Part shown: positions 1 through 7,976 of the stretch, piece after piece
Layout of the letters: each line of letters begins with the position of its first letter
Numbering within the stretch: the stretch's first letter is position 1
Source: Maricaulis sp.
GTDB taxonomy: Bacteria; Pseudomonadota; Alphaproteobacteria; Caulobacterales; Maricaulaceae
Assembly: GCF_030149515.1 (NCBI RefSeq)
Contig: NZ_JASBRI010000022.1
Span: 186,001 to 250,000 of the forward strand
DNA length: 64,000 nucleotides
Reading direction: 5' to 3'
Notes under the pieces: generated by a model
Databases searched by the model: none
What the model was told of the DNA's origin: nothing
What the model saw: only the letters and a program-made list of their open reading frames with translations
Position numbers and translations under genes: made by a program

Positions 1-420
1 TGCCGTCACCCGCATCACCGAGCCGCGGCGCATGGCCCGTACCAGGTCGGGCTCGTCACCGAGATCGTCCAGGAAGGCTTCACGTCCGTCGCTGAACATG
101 TCGTAGCGGTCGGAACCCACGCGCACTTCCGGGGGGCTGGTGGGCCTCAGATCGTAGCCCACCAGAAGGTTGGGCTGTTCCTCGACGGCACCGGATTGCC
201 AGGACGCAACGATGAAATAGACCGTGCCATGGTCGTGGGCGCGGGGGGCGCTGTCGGCCGGCCGGCTCAGCGCGTAACAGATCAGCCCGGCCTCGGAGGG
301 ACGGGTAAAGACACGCCAGTCGGAATACTCGCCGCGGAATTCCGGCTCCTGCTGGGCCAGAACGGGCGCAGCGGCGGCGACACTCAGGGCAAGGGCGGAA
401 AGACAGGCTCGCAGAAACAC
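1..420 (-). CDS. Invasion-associated locus B (IalB) family protein, C-terminus cut by window edge
   Basis: Reading from a GTG at 420, the protein opens with a Sec signal peptide (FLRACLSALALSVAAAAPVLA, then QQEPEF) and continues with DWRVFTR, GLICYALSRPA and VYFIVASW blocks that resemble IalB-family periplasmic proteins. About 140 codons are visible without a stop; the end lies before base 1. The GTG has an AGAAGGA ribosome-binding site about 12 bases upstream, and the in-frame TTG further up gives a worse signal peptide. Despite the family name, these proteins are widespread in free-living alphaproteobacteria and their molecular role is poorly known. The family call rests on recalled motif similarity and is moderately secure; the gene itself is clear. 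Confidence 0.75.
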   Translation of the reverse strand, partial: MFLRACLSALALSVAAAAPVLAQQEPEFRGEYSDWRVFTRPSEAGLICYALSRPADSAPRAHDHGTVYFIVASWQSGAVEEQPNLLVGYDLRPTSPPEVRVGSDRYDMFSDGREAFLDDLGDEPDLVRAMRRGSVMRVTA

Positions 421-529
421 GGGATCACATATCCTTCTCAAGGGGCCAGAATCGACACTGTGCGCACATCCATGGCGTTAAGATGGCAAGGGTTAAACCC
501 AGCCTAATGTGACCGAGCTGAACAGGGGA

Positions 530-1048
530 TCAACGGTGCGCGCCGAATTTCTTTTCCGCGCCCGCCGCCGCCACCGGTCCGCCCGGCATCAGCGGCCGTT
601 CGGCGAACCCGCCCAGGCTCAGTGCCCGGTCATAAAGCGTGATGGCGCAGGCCACCGAGACATTGACGCAGAACTTGGTCGGAATCTTCACGATATGCGC
701 GCATTGCGCCTGTATCGCCCCGGTCAGCGAGCCGCGCTCGCGCCCGAACACATAGGCCGCGCACAAGGGATGGCGAAAGCTGGGCAGTTCGATCGCATCC
801 TCGGTCAGCTCGATACCCACCAGCCGGCACTTGTCGGGCAGGGCCATCGCTTCGACATTGTCCCACTGATAATAGGGCACGTGTTCCACGGATTTGGCGG
901 TATCGGCCTGATACACCTCGCGCACCTTGTGATGGGCGTCGACAGTGAAGGCGAAACTGGCTCCGAAGGCGTGGGCCGTGCGCAGGATGGCGCCCAGATT
1001 CATCGGCTTGGAAATACCCTCGGCTCCAACGCCGAAATAACCCCGCAT
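530..1048 (-). CDS. SpoU/TrmH-family RNA 2'-O-methyltransferase
   Basis: A 172-residue SPOUT methyltransferase. The three SpoU motifs are visible: motif 1 with N17, G19 and R23 (NLGAILRTA), motif 2 around residues 98-106 (AYVFGRERG, E104), and motif 3 at 122-141 (IPTKFCVNVSVACAITLYDR). These form the deep trefoil knot that binds S-adenosylmethionine. The family methylates ribose 2'-OH groups of tRNA or rRNA; which RNA cannot be told from sequence. The protein is compact, with no extra N-terminal RNA-binding domain, so it is closer in size to TrmL-like than RlmB-like enzymes. It lies just downstream of the isoaspartyl peptidase gene (9-base gap) and may be co-transcribed with it. Confidence 0.88.
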   Translation of the reverse strand: MRGYFGVGAEGISKPMNLGAILRTAHAFGASFAFTVDAHHKVREVYQADTAKSVEHVPYYQWDNVEAMALPDKCRLVGIELTEDAIELPSFRHPLCAAYVFGRERGSLTGAIQAQCAHIVKIPTKFCVNVSVACAITLYDRALSLGGFAERPLMPGGPVAAAGAEKKFGAHR

Positions 1049-1057
1049 CGCGCTCTC

Positions 1058-1921
1058 CTAGTCCACCTCGACCGTTATCCGGCCGTCCGGATACACGGCT
1101 GCCCGCTTCATGCCCGGCGAATTGAAGGGCTGGGCCAGATTACCCCTGGCGTCGACCGCGATCAGCCCGCCTTCACCTCCCATCGTGCCGATATCGGCAA
1201 TCGCCCCCTGCGCGGCCTCCGCCAGACCCTGGCCGCCATAGGCCATACGCGCGGACACATCCTTGGCCGTGGCCTTGCGCAGGAAAAACTCGCCCTGTCC
1301 CGTACAGGATACGGCAACATGCCCGTCGGCCCAGCAGCCGGCGCCCAGAATGGGGCTGTCGCCGACCCGGCCTTCCAGCTTGTTCAACGTGCCGCCGGTT
1401 GACGTCGCCGCGGCGATACGGCCCGACACATCCAGGGCGACACAGCCCACCGTTCCAGTCGCGATATCGCGCGTGTCGGGCGCCGCTGCGGGCGTGTAAT
1501 AGTCGTTGACGCTCTCGACCCGTTCGAGTTCCTGCAGGCCGGCAAAGCGCTCGGCGCCGCGCCCGGCCAGCATGACGTGGCGTGTTTTTTCCATTACCGC
1601 TCGCGCCGCATGGACCGGGCTGACAAAACCGGTCAGTGCCGCCACGGCACCGGCCTTCTGCGTCGCGCCGTCCATGATGGCCGCATCGAGCTCGTAGCGC
1701 CCGGCCTGGTTGGGTGAAGCCCCCTTGCCGGCAACATAAAGGCCGGACGCTTCCAGCCGGCGTACGATCTCCGTCACAACATCGAGAGCCGTCTTGCCGC
1801 TTTCCAGCATGGCCTTGCCCGCCTCGGCGAGCTCGCGCATGTGCATGCGCTCGGGATCGTAGCTGCGCGCGGCGAGCACGCCGGCGCCGCCATGCAGCAA
1901 TAACGCGTAGGTCTGGCCCAT
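1058..1921 (-). CDS. iaaA: Isoaspartyl peptidase/L-asparaginase (Ntn hydrolase)
   Basis: A plant-type asparaginase of 287 residues starting MGQTYALLLHGGAG. The family self-cleaves to expose an N-terminal threonine; the matching site is DIATGTVGCVALD, with the predicted nucleophile T157. The substrate-binding region is seen as STGGTLNKLEGRVGDSPILGAG split by the usual turns. It removes isoaspartyl residues from dipeptides or hydrolyses asparagine in the cytoplasm. An upstream in-frame start exists at 1969, but MGQTYALLLHGGAG matches the expected family N-terminus. It is divergent from the Hsp20 gene across about 165 bases. Confidence 0.88.
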   Translation of the reverse strand: MGQTYALLLHGGAGVLAARSYDPERMHMRELAEAGKAMLESGKTALDVVTEIVRRLEASGLYVAGKGASPNQAGRYELDAAIMDGATQKAGAVAALTGFVSPVHAARAVMEKTRHVMLAGRGAERFAGLQELERVESVNDYYTPAAAPDTRDIATGTVGCVALDVSGRIAAATSTGGTLNKLEGRVGDSPILGAGCWADGHVAVSCTGQGEFFLRKATAKDVSARMAYGGQGLAEAAQGAIADIGTMGGEGGLIAVDARGNLAQPFNSPGMKRAAVYPDGRITVEVD

Positions 1922-2011
1922 GCGGATATCCTTGGATCGGGGCGAGCGATATGCGCTCTGCTCTACCACCCGGCTGGCCTCAAGCGAACTCTCATTTCAT
2001 CGGAGCTGCGG

Positions 2012-2040
2012 CTTGAAGCCACATTATCCATAACTAAATT
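2012..2040 (+). promoter_or_regulatory. Possible RpoH (heat-shock) promoter for hsp20
   Basis: CTTGAAG at 2012-2018 is followed after about 15 bases by CTAAATT at 2034-2040. This partly matches the alphaproteobacterial sigma-32 pattern CTTG-N17/18-CYTATNT (good -35, weaker -10) and lies 46 bases upstream of the Hsp20 start codon. The identity of the gene supports the reading, but the match is imperfect. Confidence 0.4.
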
Positions 2041-2085
2041 ATGGGCACCCTTTTTGGTGTGGATTTCTGTCAAGGAGGAAATGCC

Positions 2086-2577
2086 ATGAGTGACCTCGTG
2101 AAATCGCCTGCTGAAACGGAGAGCCGGCAGGTCGCGCGGCCGACCGACCCCATTGCCGCACTGCGCGACGATGTCGACCGCATGTTCCAGAGCCTGTGGC
2201 GCGGAAGCCCGCTCACGGGCCTCGACTGGCCCCGCACGGCCACAACCGGCTGGGCGGCCCCGGCGGTCGAGTTCTCGGAGACCGACAAGGCCTACGTGGT
2301 GACGGCGGAATTGCCGGGCCTCGACAAGTCGGACGTCGATATCTCCCTGCAGGGCGACATGCTGATCCTGTCCGGAGAAAAGCGGTCCGAGCACGACGAC
2401 AAGCGCGAAAACGTGCATCTGAGCGAACGCCGCTATGGCCGTTTCCAGCGGGCCTTCACCCTGCCGGACGATGTTGATGCGTCGAAAATCGAGGCTGAGT
2501 TCAGGAACGGGCTCCTGCACATCAGCCTGCCGCGCCATCCGGAGAAGCGGGCCTCCAAGACGATCAAGATCAAGTAG
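2086..2577 (+). CDS. Hsp20-family small heat-shock protein
   Basis: A 163-residue small heat-shock protein that binds unfolding proteins and prevents aggregation. The alpha-crystallin domain covers roughly residues 60-155: PAVEFSETDKAYVVTAELPG opens it, and FRNGLLHISLPR carries the conserved GxL motif of the last strands. The short tail KTIKIK supplies the I-x-I motif used for oligomer assembly. The start at 2086 has a strong AAGGAGG site at 2073-2079; the upstream in-frame ATG at 2041 lacks one. Transcription is probably heat-inducible from the candidate RpoH promoter, and a strong hairpin follows the stop codon, so the gene is likely monocistronic. Confidence 0.95.
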   Translation: MSDLVKSPAETESRQVARPTDPIAALRDDVDRMFQSLWRGSPLTGLDWPRTATTGWAAPAVEFSETDKAYVVTAELPGLDKSDVDISLQGDMLILSGEKRSEHDDKRENVHLSERRYGRFQRAFTLPDDVDASKIEAEFRNGLLHISLPRHPEKRASKTIKIK

Positions 2578-2599
2578 GCGCCCCGCCCGCCCTTCCTTC

Positions 2600-2632
2600 G
2601 CGCCGCCTCGTTCAGGCGGCGCGTTTTCTTTT
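2600..2632 (+). terminator. Rho-independent terminator after hsp20
   Basis: Inverted repeat GCGCCGCCT / AGGCGGCGC with a 5-base loop (2600-2622), followed by GTTTTCTTTT. It lies 22 bases after the hsp20 stop. Confidence 0.85.
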
Positions 2633-2682
2633 GCGCGCCGACGGGCTATGTCGCTCGGTAAAATCGATAAAGGGGAAGCCTC

Positions 2683-3465
2683 ATGAAAATCGACAACTCC
2701 ATCGCGGCCATCGTCACAGGCGGGGCCTCCGGTCTCGGCGAAGGAACCGCCCGCCGTCTTGCCGCCGAAGGCGCCAGGGTCGCCATCTTCGACATGAATG
2801 CGGAGAAGGGCGAAGCCGTTGCCAAGGAAATCGGCGGCGTCTTCTGCCAGGTCAATGTCGCCGAGGAAGCCAGCGTCGATGCCGGTTTCGCCAAGGCGCG
2901 CGACGCCCACGGCCAGGAACGCGTCTTCGTCAATTGCGCCGGCATCGGCTGGGCCGAAAAGACCGCCCGCCGCTCCTCCTCCACCGGCGAGATTTCCGCG
3001 CATTCGGCCAAGGGATTCCAGACCGTGATCGCGGTGAACCTGATCGGATCCTTCCTGTGTGCGTCCAAGTCCGCCGCCGGGATGATGACGCTCGATCCGC
3101 TGGGCGACAGCGGCCGCGGCGTGGTCGTCAACACAGCCTCGGTTGCCGCACAGGACGGCCAGATCGGTCAGGTCGCCTATGCTGCCTCCAAGGGCGGGAT
3201 TTACGGCATGACCCTGCCGATGGCACGCGACCTCGCCAAGGAAGGCATCCGCGTGAATACCATCCTGCCGGGCTTCTTCGAGACACCGATCTACGAACAG
3301 ATGCCGCCGGAGGTGAAGACCTCGCTGGCCTCGCACCTGCAATTCCCCCAGCGTTTCGGTACACCGGCCGAATACGCGGACCTGGTCCATTTCATGGTCG
3401 CCAGCGACTACATCAACGCCGAATGCGTCCGCCTGGACGCCGGCGCCCGCATGCCTCCGAAATAG
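2683..3465 (+). CDS. SDR-family 3-hydroxyacyl-CoA dehydrogenase-like (HSD10/type II) oxidoreductase
   Basis: A classical short-chain dehydrogenase of 260 residues. The Rossmann glycine motif TGGASGLGEGTARRL is at residues 12-26, NCAGIG follows the fourth strand, serine lies in NTASVAAQDGQIGQ, and the catalytic YAASK pair is near residues 166-170. The stretches GQIGQVAYAASKGGI, RDLAKEGIRVNTILPG and the C-terminal VRLDAGARM are typical of the HSD17B10/FadB2x branch, which oxidises 3-hydroxyacyl-CoA in beta-oxidation and branched-chain amino acid breakdown. The substrate is inferred from resemblance. The start has AAGGGGAAG upstream. It stands alone between the hsp20 terminator and a convergent LysR gene. 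Confidence 0.88.
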   Translation: MKIDNSIAAIVTGGASGLGEGTARRLAAEGARVAIFDMNAEKGEAVAKEIGGVFCQVNVAEEASVDAGFAKARDAHGQERVFVNCAGIGWAEKTARRSSSTGEISAHSAKGFQTVIAVNLIGSFLCASKSAAGMMTLDPLGDSGRGVVVNTASVAAQDGQIGQVAYAASKGGIYGMTLPMARDLAKEGIRVNTILPGFFETPIYEQMPPEVKTSLASHLQFPQRFGTPAEYADLVHFMVASDYINAECVRLDAGARMPPK

Positions 3466-3492
3466 GGCGGAGCCGTCCGTATCGCGGATTGA

Positions 3493-3514
3493 GGGGCCGC
3501 TCACCTCCGGCCCC
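3493..3514. terminator. Hairpin between convergent SDR and LysR genes
   Basis: GGGGCCG (3493-3499) pairs with CGGCCCC (3508-3514). It lies between two convergent stop codons but has no clear T-tract on either side, so its efficiency as a terminator is uncertain. Confidence 0.5.
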
Positions 3515-3544
3515 TTGCACCGCAATTGGCAGCCCTGCCGGGTG

Positions 3545-4447
3545 TCAGGTGCGAACGATTTCCGGCAGGGAGCGGCGCAGGAAACCGGCGAGCGCCTCGA
3601 CCGCCGGCAGGATGCCCTGCCTGGATGGCATGAGGAGGCTGATCTGGGCGTCGCCGGCGATCCAGTCGGGCAAGACGCGGACAAGCCGGCCGGACGCCTC
3701 ATCATCCCGGCAGACATAAGCGGGCAGCGCGACAATACCCAGTCCGCGCGCGGCCGCCTGTTTCAGCGAGAGCATGTCGTCGCTACACAAGCGTGGCTGA
3801 AAGGGGATGCTGGCGGTCACGTCGCCGCCCCCGTGTAGTGTCCATTGCCCAGTTTCGGGCTTCCAGCCGATTTTCAGGCCGGCATGTCCCAACAGCGCGT
3901 CGGGTGTCTCCGGATGTCCGGCCCGGTCCAGATATGCCGGCGCGGCGAACAAGTGCCAGGGCGTGGCGGCCAGTTTGGTCTGAATAAGCGTTGAATCCGG
4001 AAGCGGCCCGGCATGCCCTCGAAGTGCGATATCCATGCCGCTTTCCACCAGGTCGATGGCCTGGTTGGTCACGTTCTGAATAACGTCAACTTTCGGATTT
4101 TCCTCCAGAAAATCAGCAAGTATCCGGCTGAGCGCGAACTGCGCGATACCGACAGAGCAGGATAGACGCACCCGACCGGAAAGATCGTGTGTCTTTTGCC
4201 TTACGGTCGTCTCGGCCGCCTCTATCGCGTCAAGGGCAGTCCGGGCATGGTTGTAGAAGGCCATTCCGACGTCGGTGACGACAAACTGCCGCGATGTCCG
4301 CTGAATAAGCCGTGCACCGAGCCGGTCCTCGAGCTGCGCAATGTGGCGGCTCAGCCGCGATTTCGGCACACCCAGGGCACGGCCGGCGCTCGCAAAGCCC
4401 TGTTTTTCAACTACATGGACAAAATAGTAGTAGTCGTTGAGGTCCAT
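3545..4447 (-). CDS. LysR-family transcriptional regulator
   Basis: A 300-residue LysR regulator. The winged helix-turn-helix occupies residues 1-60 (ASAGRALGVPKSRLSRHIAQLEDRLGARLIQRTSR), followed by a substrate-binding domain (VRLSCSVGIAQFALSRILADFLEENP onward). It is transcribed divergently from the pirin-isochorismatase genes with a 115-base intergenic region that contains a perfect inverted repeat, the normal arrangement for a LysR protein that controls the divergent genes. Its ligand cannot be told from sequence. Confidence 0.93.
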   Translation of the reverse strand: MDLNDYYYFVHVVEKQGFASAGRALGVPKSRLSRHIAQLEDRLGARLIQRTSRQFVVTDVGMAFYNHARTALDAIEAAETTVRQKTHDLSGRVRLSCSVGIAQFALSRILADFLEENPKVDVIQNVTNQAIDLVESGMDIALRGHAGPLPDSTLIQTKLAATPWHLFAAPAYLDRAGHPETPDALLGHAGLKIGWKPETGQWTLHGGGDVTASIPFQPRLCSDDMLSLKQAAARGLGIVALPAYVCRDDEASGRLVRVLPDWIAGDAQISLLMPSRQGILPAVEALAGFLRRSLPEIVRT

Positions 4448-4474
4448 GCGCCACTGCTCCGCTACCCACTGATC

Positions 4475-4490
4475 GTTCTATTTATAGAAC
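4475..4490. promoter_or_regulatory. Candidate LysR operator between lysR and pirin genes
   Basis: GTTCTAT-TT-ATAGAAC is a perfect inverted repeat with 7-base arms and contains the T-N11-A core expected of LysR boxes. It is 27 bases upstream of the LysR start and about 73 bases upstream of the pirin start, so it could serve both autoregulation and activation. Confidence 0.6.
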
Positions 4491-4562
4491 AAATCTTCCC
4501 AGATTTGCCAGTTCTCCAGGCCAACGTTCCGTTCCTAAGTGCGTCCCATCAGAAGGAGACGC

Positions 4563-5432
4563 ATGATGACACCGACACAGACACCAGCCGGAGACATCGA
4601 CATGTCCGGCATCGTCGAAGGCGAACCGCTTGCCATCGGATCGGGCTTTTCGGCCCGGAGCTTCCGGCACGCGGCATTCGGCGGACTGATGGATCCCCTC
4701 GTGATGCTTGATCATTTCACGATGACCGAGCCTACTTTCGGCGCCCACCCCCATGCAGGCATGTCCGCCGTGTCCATTCTTTTCGAGGACAGCGAGGGGC
4801 AGTTCAACAATCGCGATTCCCTGGGCAATGACATCGATCTGCTTCCAGGCGACCTCTACTGGCTGAAAGCGGGCCGCGGTGCCGTTCATGACGAGGCGCC
4901 ACGACCGGGTTCGCGGACACACGCACTGCAGGTTTTCGTCAACCTGCCCAGCCGCCTCAAACAAGACGCGCCGGAGGCATTGCATGTCGCCGCCGGAGAC
5001 ATGCCGTCGATCCGGAACGGCGGTGCGCGAGTACGTGTCGTGCTCGGACAAAGCAATGATGTGACCGGCGCTTCGTCACCCGCCCTGCCCTTCACCATTC
5101 TCGATGCGCATTTCCGCGCCGGTAGTCGCTACACGCACACGCTTCCCGCCGGCAGGGCGGCCGTGCTCGTCCCGATCCGGGGGCAGGCCGAAGTCGTGGT
5201 CGACGGGGCCGTGACCAAGCTGGAAACGGGTCACGCCATCGCCCTGAGAAACCGCGATGAAGCCCGCCCGTTGACAATCCGTGCCCGGGCAGAGGCCCAG
5301 CTGGCCCTCCTCCAGGGGATGCCTGTTCAGGAGCGCTTCGTTCAGCAGGGACCTTTCGTGATGAGCACGATCGAGGATGTCGATGCCGTTTCGAAAGCCC
5401 ACGCCGCCGGCCTGCTTGGGCGGATCGACTGA
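4563..5432 (+). CDS. Pirin family protein
   Basis: A bicupin of 289 residues. The N-terminal pirin cupin shows LDHFTMTEPTFGAHPHAGMSAVSILFEDSEGQ: the HPHAG histidines and the later MSAVSILFEDS glutamate are the metal ligands of pirins, and GDLYWLKAGRGAVHDEAP is the second conserved block. The C-terminal pirin_C cupin is recognisable at ALPFTILDAHFRAGSRY onward. Bacterial pirins are iron- or copper-binding proteins; some are quercetinase-like, many are redox regulators. ATGATG at 4563 has an AGAAGGAG site at the right distance. It is first in a run with the isochorismatase (48-base gap) and a small membrane protein, opposite a LysR gene. Confidence 0.92.
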   Translation: MMTPTQTPAGDIDMSGIVEGEPLAIGSGFSARSFRHAAFGGLMDPLVMLDHFTMTEPTFGAHPHAGMSAVSILFEDSEGQFNNRDSLGNDIDLLPGDLYWLKAGRGAVHDEAPRPGSRTHALQVFVNLPSRLKQDAPEALHVAAGDMPSIRNGGARVRVVLGQSNDVTGASSPALPFTILDAHFRAGSRYTHTLPAGRAAVLVPIRGQAEVVVDGAVTKLETGHAIALRNRDEARPLTIRARAEAQLALLQGMPVQERFVQQGPFVMSTIEDVDAVSKAHAAGLLGRID

Positions 5433-5480
5433 TCGACCGCCACCGTCACCCCAATCCACCTGATCCTGAAGGAACACCCC

Positions 5481-6116
5481 ATGACTGCCACTTTTCACAA
5501 CCCCGAACCGTTGACCGCGGACAATGCCGCCCTGGTCCTGGTGGACCACCAGTTGGGCCTGATGACGGGTATCCGCGACTATCCGGTCGCCGAACTCAAG
5601 CACAATGTCGTCGGGCTTGCGAAGGCCGCCAGAGCACTGGGCTTGCCGATCGTAACCACTACAACTTCGGCCGGAACGTTGTGGGGGCCCGCTATTCCGG
5701 AGCTGACCGACGCCCTGCCCGGTCAGGAATTCATCGACCGGACAACCGTCAATGCCTGGGACGACTCGCGTGTCGAAGCCGCCATCCGGGCTACGGGCCG
5801 GACCAAGCTCATCTTTGCCGGCGTGTCGCTCGAAGTCTGCGCGGCCTTTCCGGCGATGCGGGCCGTTCGCGAAGGGTTCGAGGCCTATGTCGCCGTCGAT
5901 GCCAGCGGGACATTCAACATGACCAAGCGGGAGACCGGTATTCTCCGCCTGGCCCAAAGCGGAGTCGTTGTAGCCGACGGGTCCAGCCTGATGGTCGAGA
6001 TCCTCGGTGATAACGCGTCACCGGCCGCCGGAGACGTGTACGGGGCGCTGGATATGGACTGGGCCAAACTCGTGGGCCAGGTGCGCGAGAGTGCACGACA
6101 GGCAAACCCGGCATAG
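5481..6116 (+). CDS. Isochorismatase-family cysteine hydrolase (YcaC-like)
   Basis: A 211-residue cysteine hydrolase of the isochorismatase superfamily. D22 in ALVLVDHQLGLM, a lysine in RTKLIFAGVSLEVCAA, and the cysteine of that same motif make the expected Asp-Lys-Cys triad. The length and the SLEVCAAFPAMRA region are closest to YcaC-type hydrolases, whose natural substrates are unknown. Genes of this family often sit beside pirin and LysR genes in proteobacteria; the group may handle reactive or aromatic compounds, which is inference. AAGGAACACC precedes the ATG. Confidence 0.9.
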   Translation: MTATFHNPEPLTADNAALVLVDHQLGLMTGIRDYPVAELKHNVVGLAKAARALGLPIVTTTTSAGTLWGPAIPELTDALPGQEFIDRTTVNAWDDSRVEAAIRATGRTKLIFAGVSLEVCAAFPAMRAVREGFEAYVAVDASGTFNMTKRETGILRLAQSGVVVADGSSLMVEILGDNASPAAGDVYGALDMDWAKLVGQVRESARQANPA

Positions 6117-6191
6117 CCGGGCCAGACCCGGCGCACGCCAACGCAACCGGACTTCGGCGCAAGCGCCTCGCAGTCAACACCGGAGAGAGAG

Positions 6192-6434
6192 ATGGCGCAA
6201 CCAACCTACACCGCACCGCAACCCTGCCGGACACCGCCCAGGCACAAGCAGGTCATACTCACATTTGCCGGTCTGCTGGGCCCGGTCTATTTCATTCCCC
6301 CGGCCCTGACGTCCGCGTTTCCGGACCAGCACTTCCTGGCCGTTACTTCGACGGTCGCTGTCATCGTGCCGCTGATGATCTATGCGGTCATGCCCGGCCT
6401 CTCGCGGATATTCCGCGGGTGGTTGTGGCGGTAG
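6192..6434 (+). CDS. Small two-helix membrane protein in the LysR-pirin cluster
   Basis: An 80-residue protein with a GGAGAGAGAG ribosome-binding site directly before the ATG. After a polar 20-residue N-terminus two hydrophobic segments are visible, about residues 21-43 (VILTFAGLLGPVYFIPPAL) and 48-70 (FLAVTSTVAVIVPLMIYAVM), ending in a short basic tail (RIFRGWLWR). It follows the isochorismatase gene by 75 bases and is probably in the same operon. I do not recognise its family and assign no function. Confidence 0.7.
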   Translation: MAQPTYTAPQPCRTPPRHKQVILTFAGLLGPVYFIPPALTSAFPDQHFLAVTSTVAVIVPLMIYAVMPGLSRIFRGWLWR

Positions 6435-6507
6435 GAGCCACCGAGCCCGTCACTCGGTTGCTGACGGTGCTGCGAGCCCGATCGCGAAAGTGAACTCTGC
6501 CAAAGCA

Positions 6508-6537
6508 ATACGCCGGCCCCTTGCAGGGCCGGCGTAT
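6508..6537. terminator. Bidirectional terminator hairpin
   Basis: A perfect 12-base inverted repeat, ATACGCCGGCCC / GGGCCGGCGTAT with a 6-base loop, between the convergent small membrane gene and the lipoprotein gene. T-rich sequence lies within a few bases on each side. Confidence 0.75.
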
Positions 6538-6571
6538 GCGCCTTCTTTTCCGGCCCGCGAGAGCCCGGAAT

Positions 6572-7099
6572 TTAGCCCGTTTGCGGACGCACGATGTCGT
6601 CGGACAGGTTCGAGATCACATCGCGTGCATCGAAAGCGCTCGGATCGTCCGGCTTGTCACCGCGGCCGAGGAAGATCTCCGCGCTCGCCTCATAGCGGGT
6701 GCTTTCGCGGTAGCTGGTGTCGTCCCAGAACGGATCGTGCCACCCCCGCCAGCCCCAGCGGGGATGGAAATAGGCGTAGTGGACGGGGAAGGCGGAATAG
6801 TAGGACGAGCGCCATCCCGTGGACGTCACCCGCGTATCCTCGTCTGTCGCCCGGGCCACGACCGTGAAATAATCATACCCTTCTTCCACCGTCAGCTCGG
6901 CAGCCCGGTAGAGAAGATAGGTCTCCACGGTTTCGCGGTCGGTCAGGGAATTTCCTTCGAAGGAAATCCGGAACCGGTTGGATTCGATCTGGTTTTCCGC
7001 ATAGCCGCTGCGACCGCCCTCGGCCGCCTGGTACGGCGTCGGCGTCGCGCAGGCTGCCAGAAGGGCCAGCCCGGCGATGGATGTCAAAACGCGCCTCAT
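6572..7099 (-). CDS. CC0125/CC1285-family lipoprotein
   Basis: A 175-residue lipoprotein. The signal peptide ends in the lipobox LLAAC, which would be cleaved and lipidated at C17. The mature part starts TPTPYQAA and contains YAENQIESNRFRISFEGNS and ETYLLYRAAELTVEEGYDYF, hallmarks of a family named after two Caulobacter crescentus genes. The middle is rich in tyrosine, tryptophan and histidine (YAYFHPRWGWRGWHDPFW). Its function is unknown; a cell-envelope location is implied by the lipobox. GGAGCCC lies upstream of the ATG. Family assignment is from memory of the motif and fairly secure. Confidence 0.82.
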   Translation of the reverse strand: MRRVLTSIAGLALLAACATPTPYQAAEGGRSGYAENQIESNRFRISFEGNSLTDRETVETYLLYRAAELTVEEGYDYFTVVARATDEDTRVTSTGWRSSYYSAFPVHYAYFHPRWGWRGWHDPFWDDTSYRESTRYEASAEIFLGRGDKPDDPSAFDARDVISNLSDDIVRPQTG

Positions 7100-7246
7100 A
7101 TCGGGGCTCCTTGCAACTCTTCTTCCCTCGCCTCATCAATTATGACTCGTCTTGGCGCTGGGGGAAGGGCCGAATTTCAATTCCGGGTAAGCGGAGCGCG
7201 TCATGGTGTCCGCGGCACCGGAAAAAAGGGGGAAGTCGGAGCCGAC

Positions 7247-7606
7247 ATGATCGGAGCTGGGCAGGTCCTGGCTGCGCCCTTGGCGATCGCTTTGGCGATG
7301 CAGCCGGGGGGCGGCGACCGGGAAACGGGCGATCCCGTCTATACCGCATGCCGCGATGCCGGCGGCGACGCGACGGCCTGTGGCTGTGTGTCCCGGGAAG
7401 CGCGCTCGCGTTTCAACGCCGATCAGTTGACGATCATCGCCGCAGCGATCCCGGACGTCCGCAAGGTCGGACAGCCCCAGGAACTCGTCGACACGCTCGG
7501 TCTATCGCTCGACCAGATTCTCAACCTGCGGCAGCGTGCGATCAATGCCGACCGGGTAATCAATGCCGCCTGCGGCATTGGATTCGACACGGAGCCGGAG
7601 CGCTAG
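7247..7606 (+). CDS. Hypothetical small secreted protein with three conserved-looking cysteines
   Basis: A 119-residue ORF. The N-terminus (MIGAGQVLAAPLAIALAMQPG) is a plausible signal peptide, followed by a cysteine-bearing region (VYTACRDAGG, then TACGCVSREAR) and a helical C-terminal half that ends with INAACGIGF. The ATG at 7247 has AAAAGGGGG upstream; the same frame is open further upstream, but that part is antisense to the lipoprotein gene and does not look coding. The stop codon overlaps that of the convergent usg gene in the sequence CTAG. I cannot name a family. Confidence 0.65.
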   Translation: MIGAGQVLAAPLAIALAMQPGGGDRETGDPVYTACRDAGGDATACGCVSREARSRFNADQLTIIAAAIPDVRKVGQPQELVDTLGLSLDQILNLRQRAINADRVINAACGIGFDTEPER

Positions 7607-7881
7607 TTCAGGCGTGCCTCGATGTCTGCAAAGCGCCACTCCGTCGGCGCGATCAGGCCGCGGTGAGCGATTCGCACCGTATGGATGACCGCATCGATCT
7701 CGCACTTCCAGAAGTCGAGAAACTTTAGGAGACGCGGAAACTTGGGAGCCACGTCCTGGGTCTGCCACAGAAAGGTCTGCAGCAGGGCCGGATGGTCCGG
7801 CATGTAATATGTGACTTCCGCCGTGGTCAGGCGCATGCCTTGCATGAACTGTCCGGCAAAATCGCGATCAACCTCCGCCAT
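7603..7881 (-). CDS. Usg family protein
   Basis: A 92-residue protein of the alphaproteobacterial Usg family. The motifs RLTTAEVTYYMPDHPALLQ, APKFPRLLKFLDFW and VRIAHRGLI are characteristic. The family was named for an ORF upstream of other genes and has no established biochemical role. A GGAGGAGAAAC ribosome-binding site precedes the ATG at 7881. The gene ends convergently with the 119-residue secreted protein gene, the two stops sharing CTAG. Confidence 0.88.
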   Translation of the reverse strand: MAEVDRDFAGQFMQGMRLTTAEVTYYMPDHPALLQTFLWQTQDVAPKFPRLLKFLDFWKCEIDAVIHTVRIAHRGLIAPTEWRFADIEARLN

Positions 7882-7976
7882 GTTTCTCCTCCTTCGAGCA
7901 GCGGACAGGCCTTACGGCCCACACCCCACGCAACAAGATTATGAGAAAAGTGGTGAACGAATACTGAGCGCGGCGT

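Noticed and set aside
6521-7246. Upstream extension of the 119-residue secreted protein
   Set aside because: It runs antisense through the CC0125-type lipoprotein gene; the ATG at 7247 with a strong ribosome-binding site is preferred.
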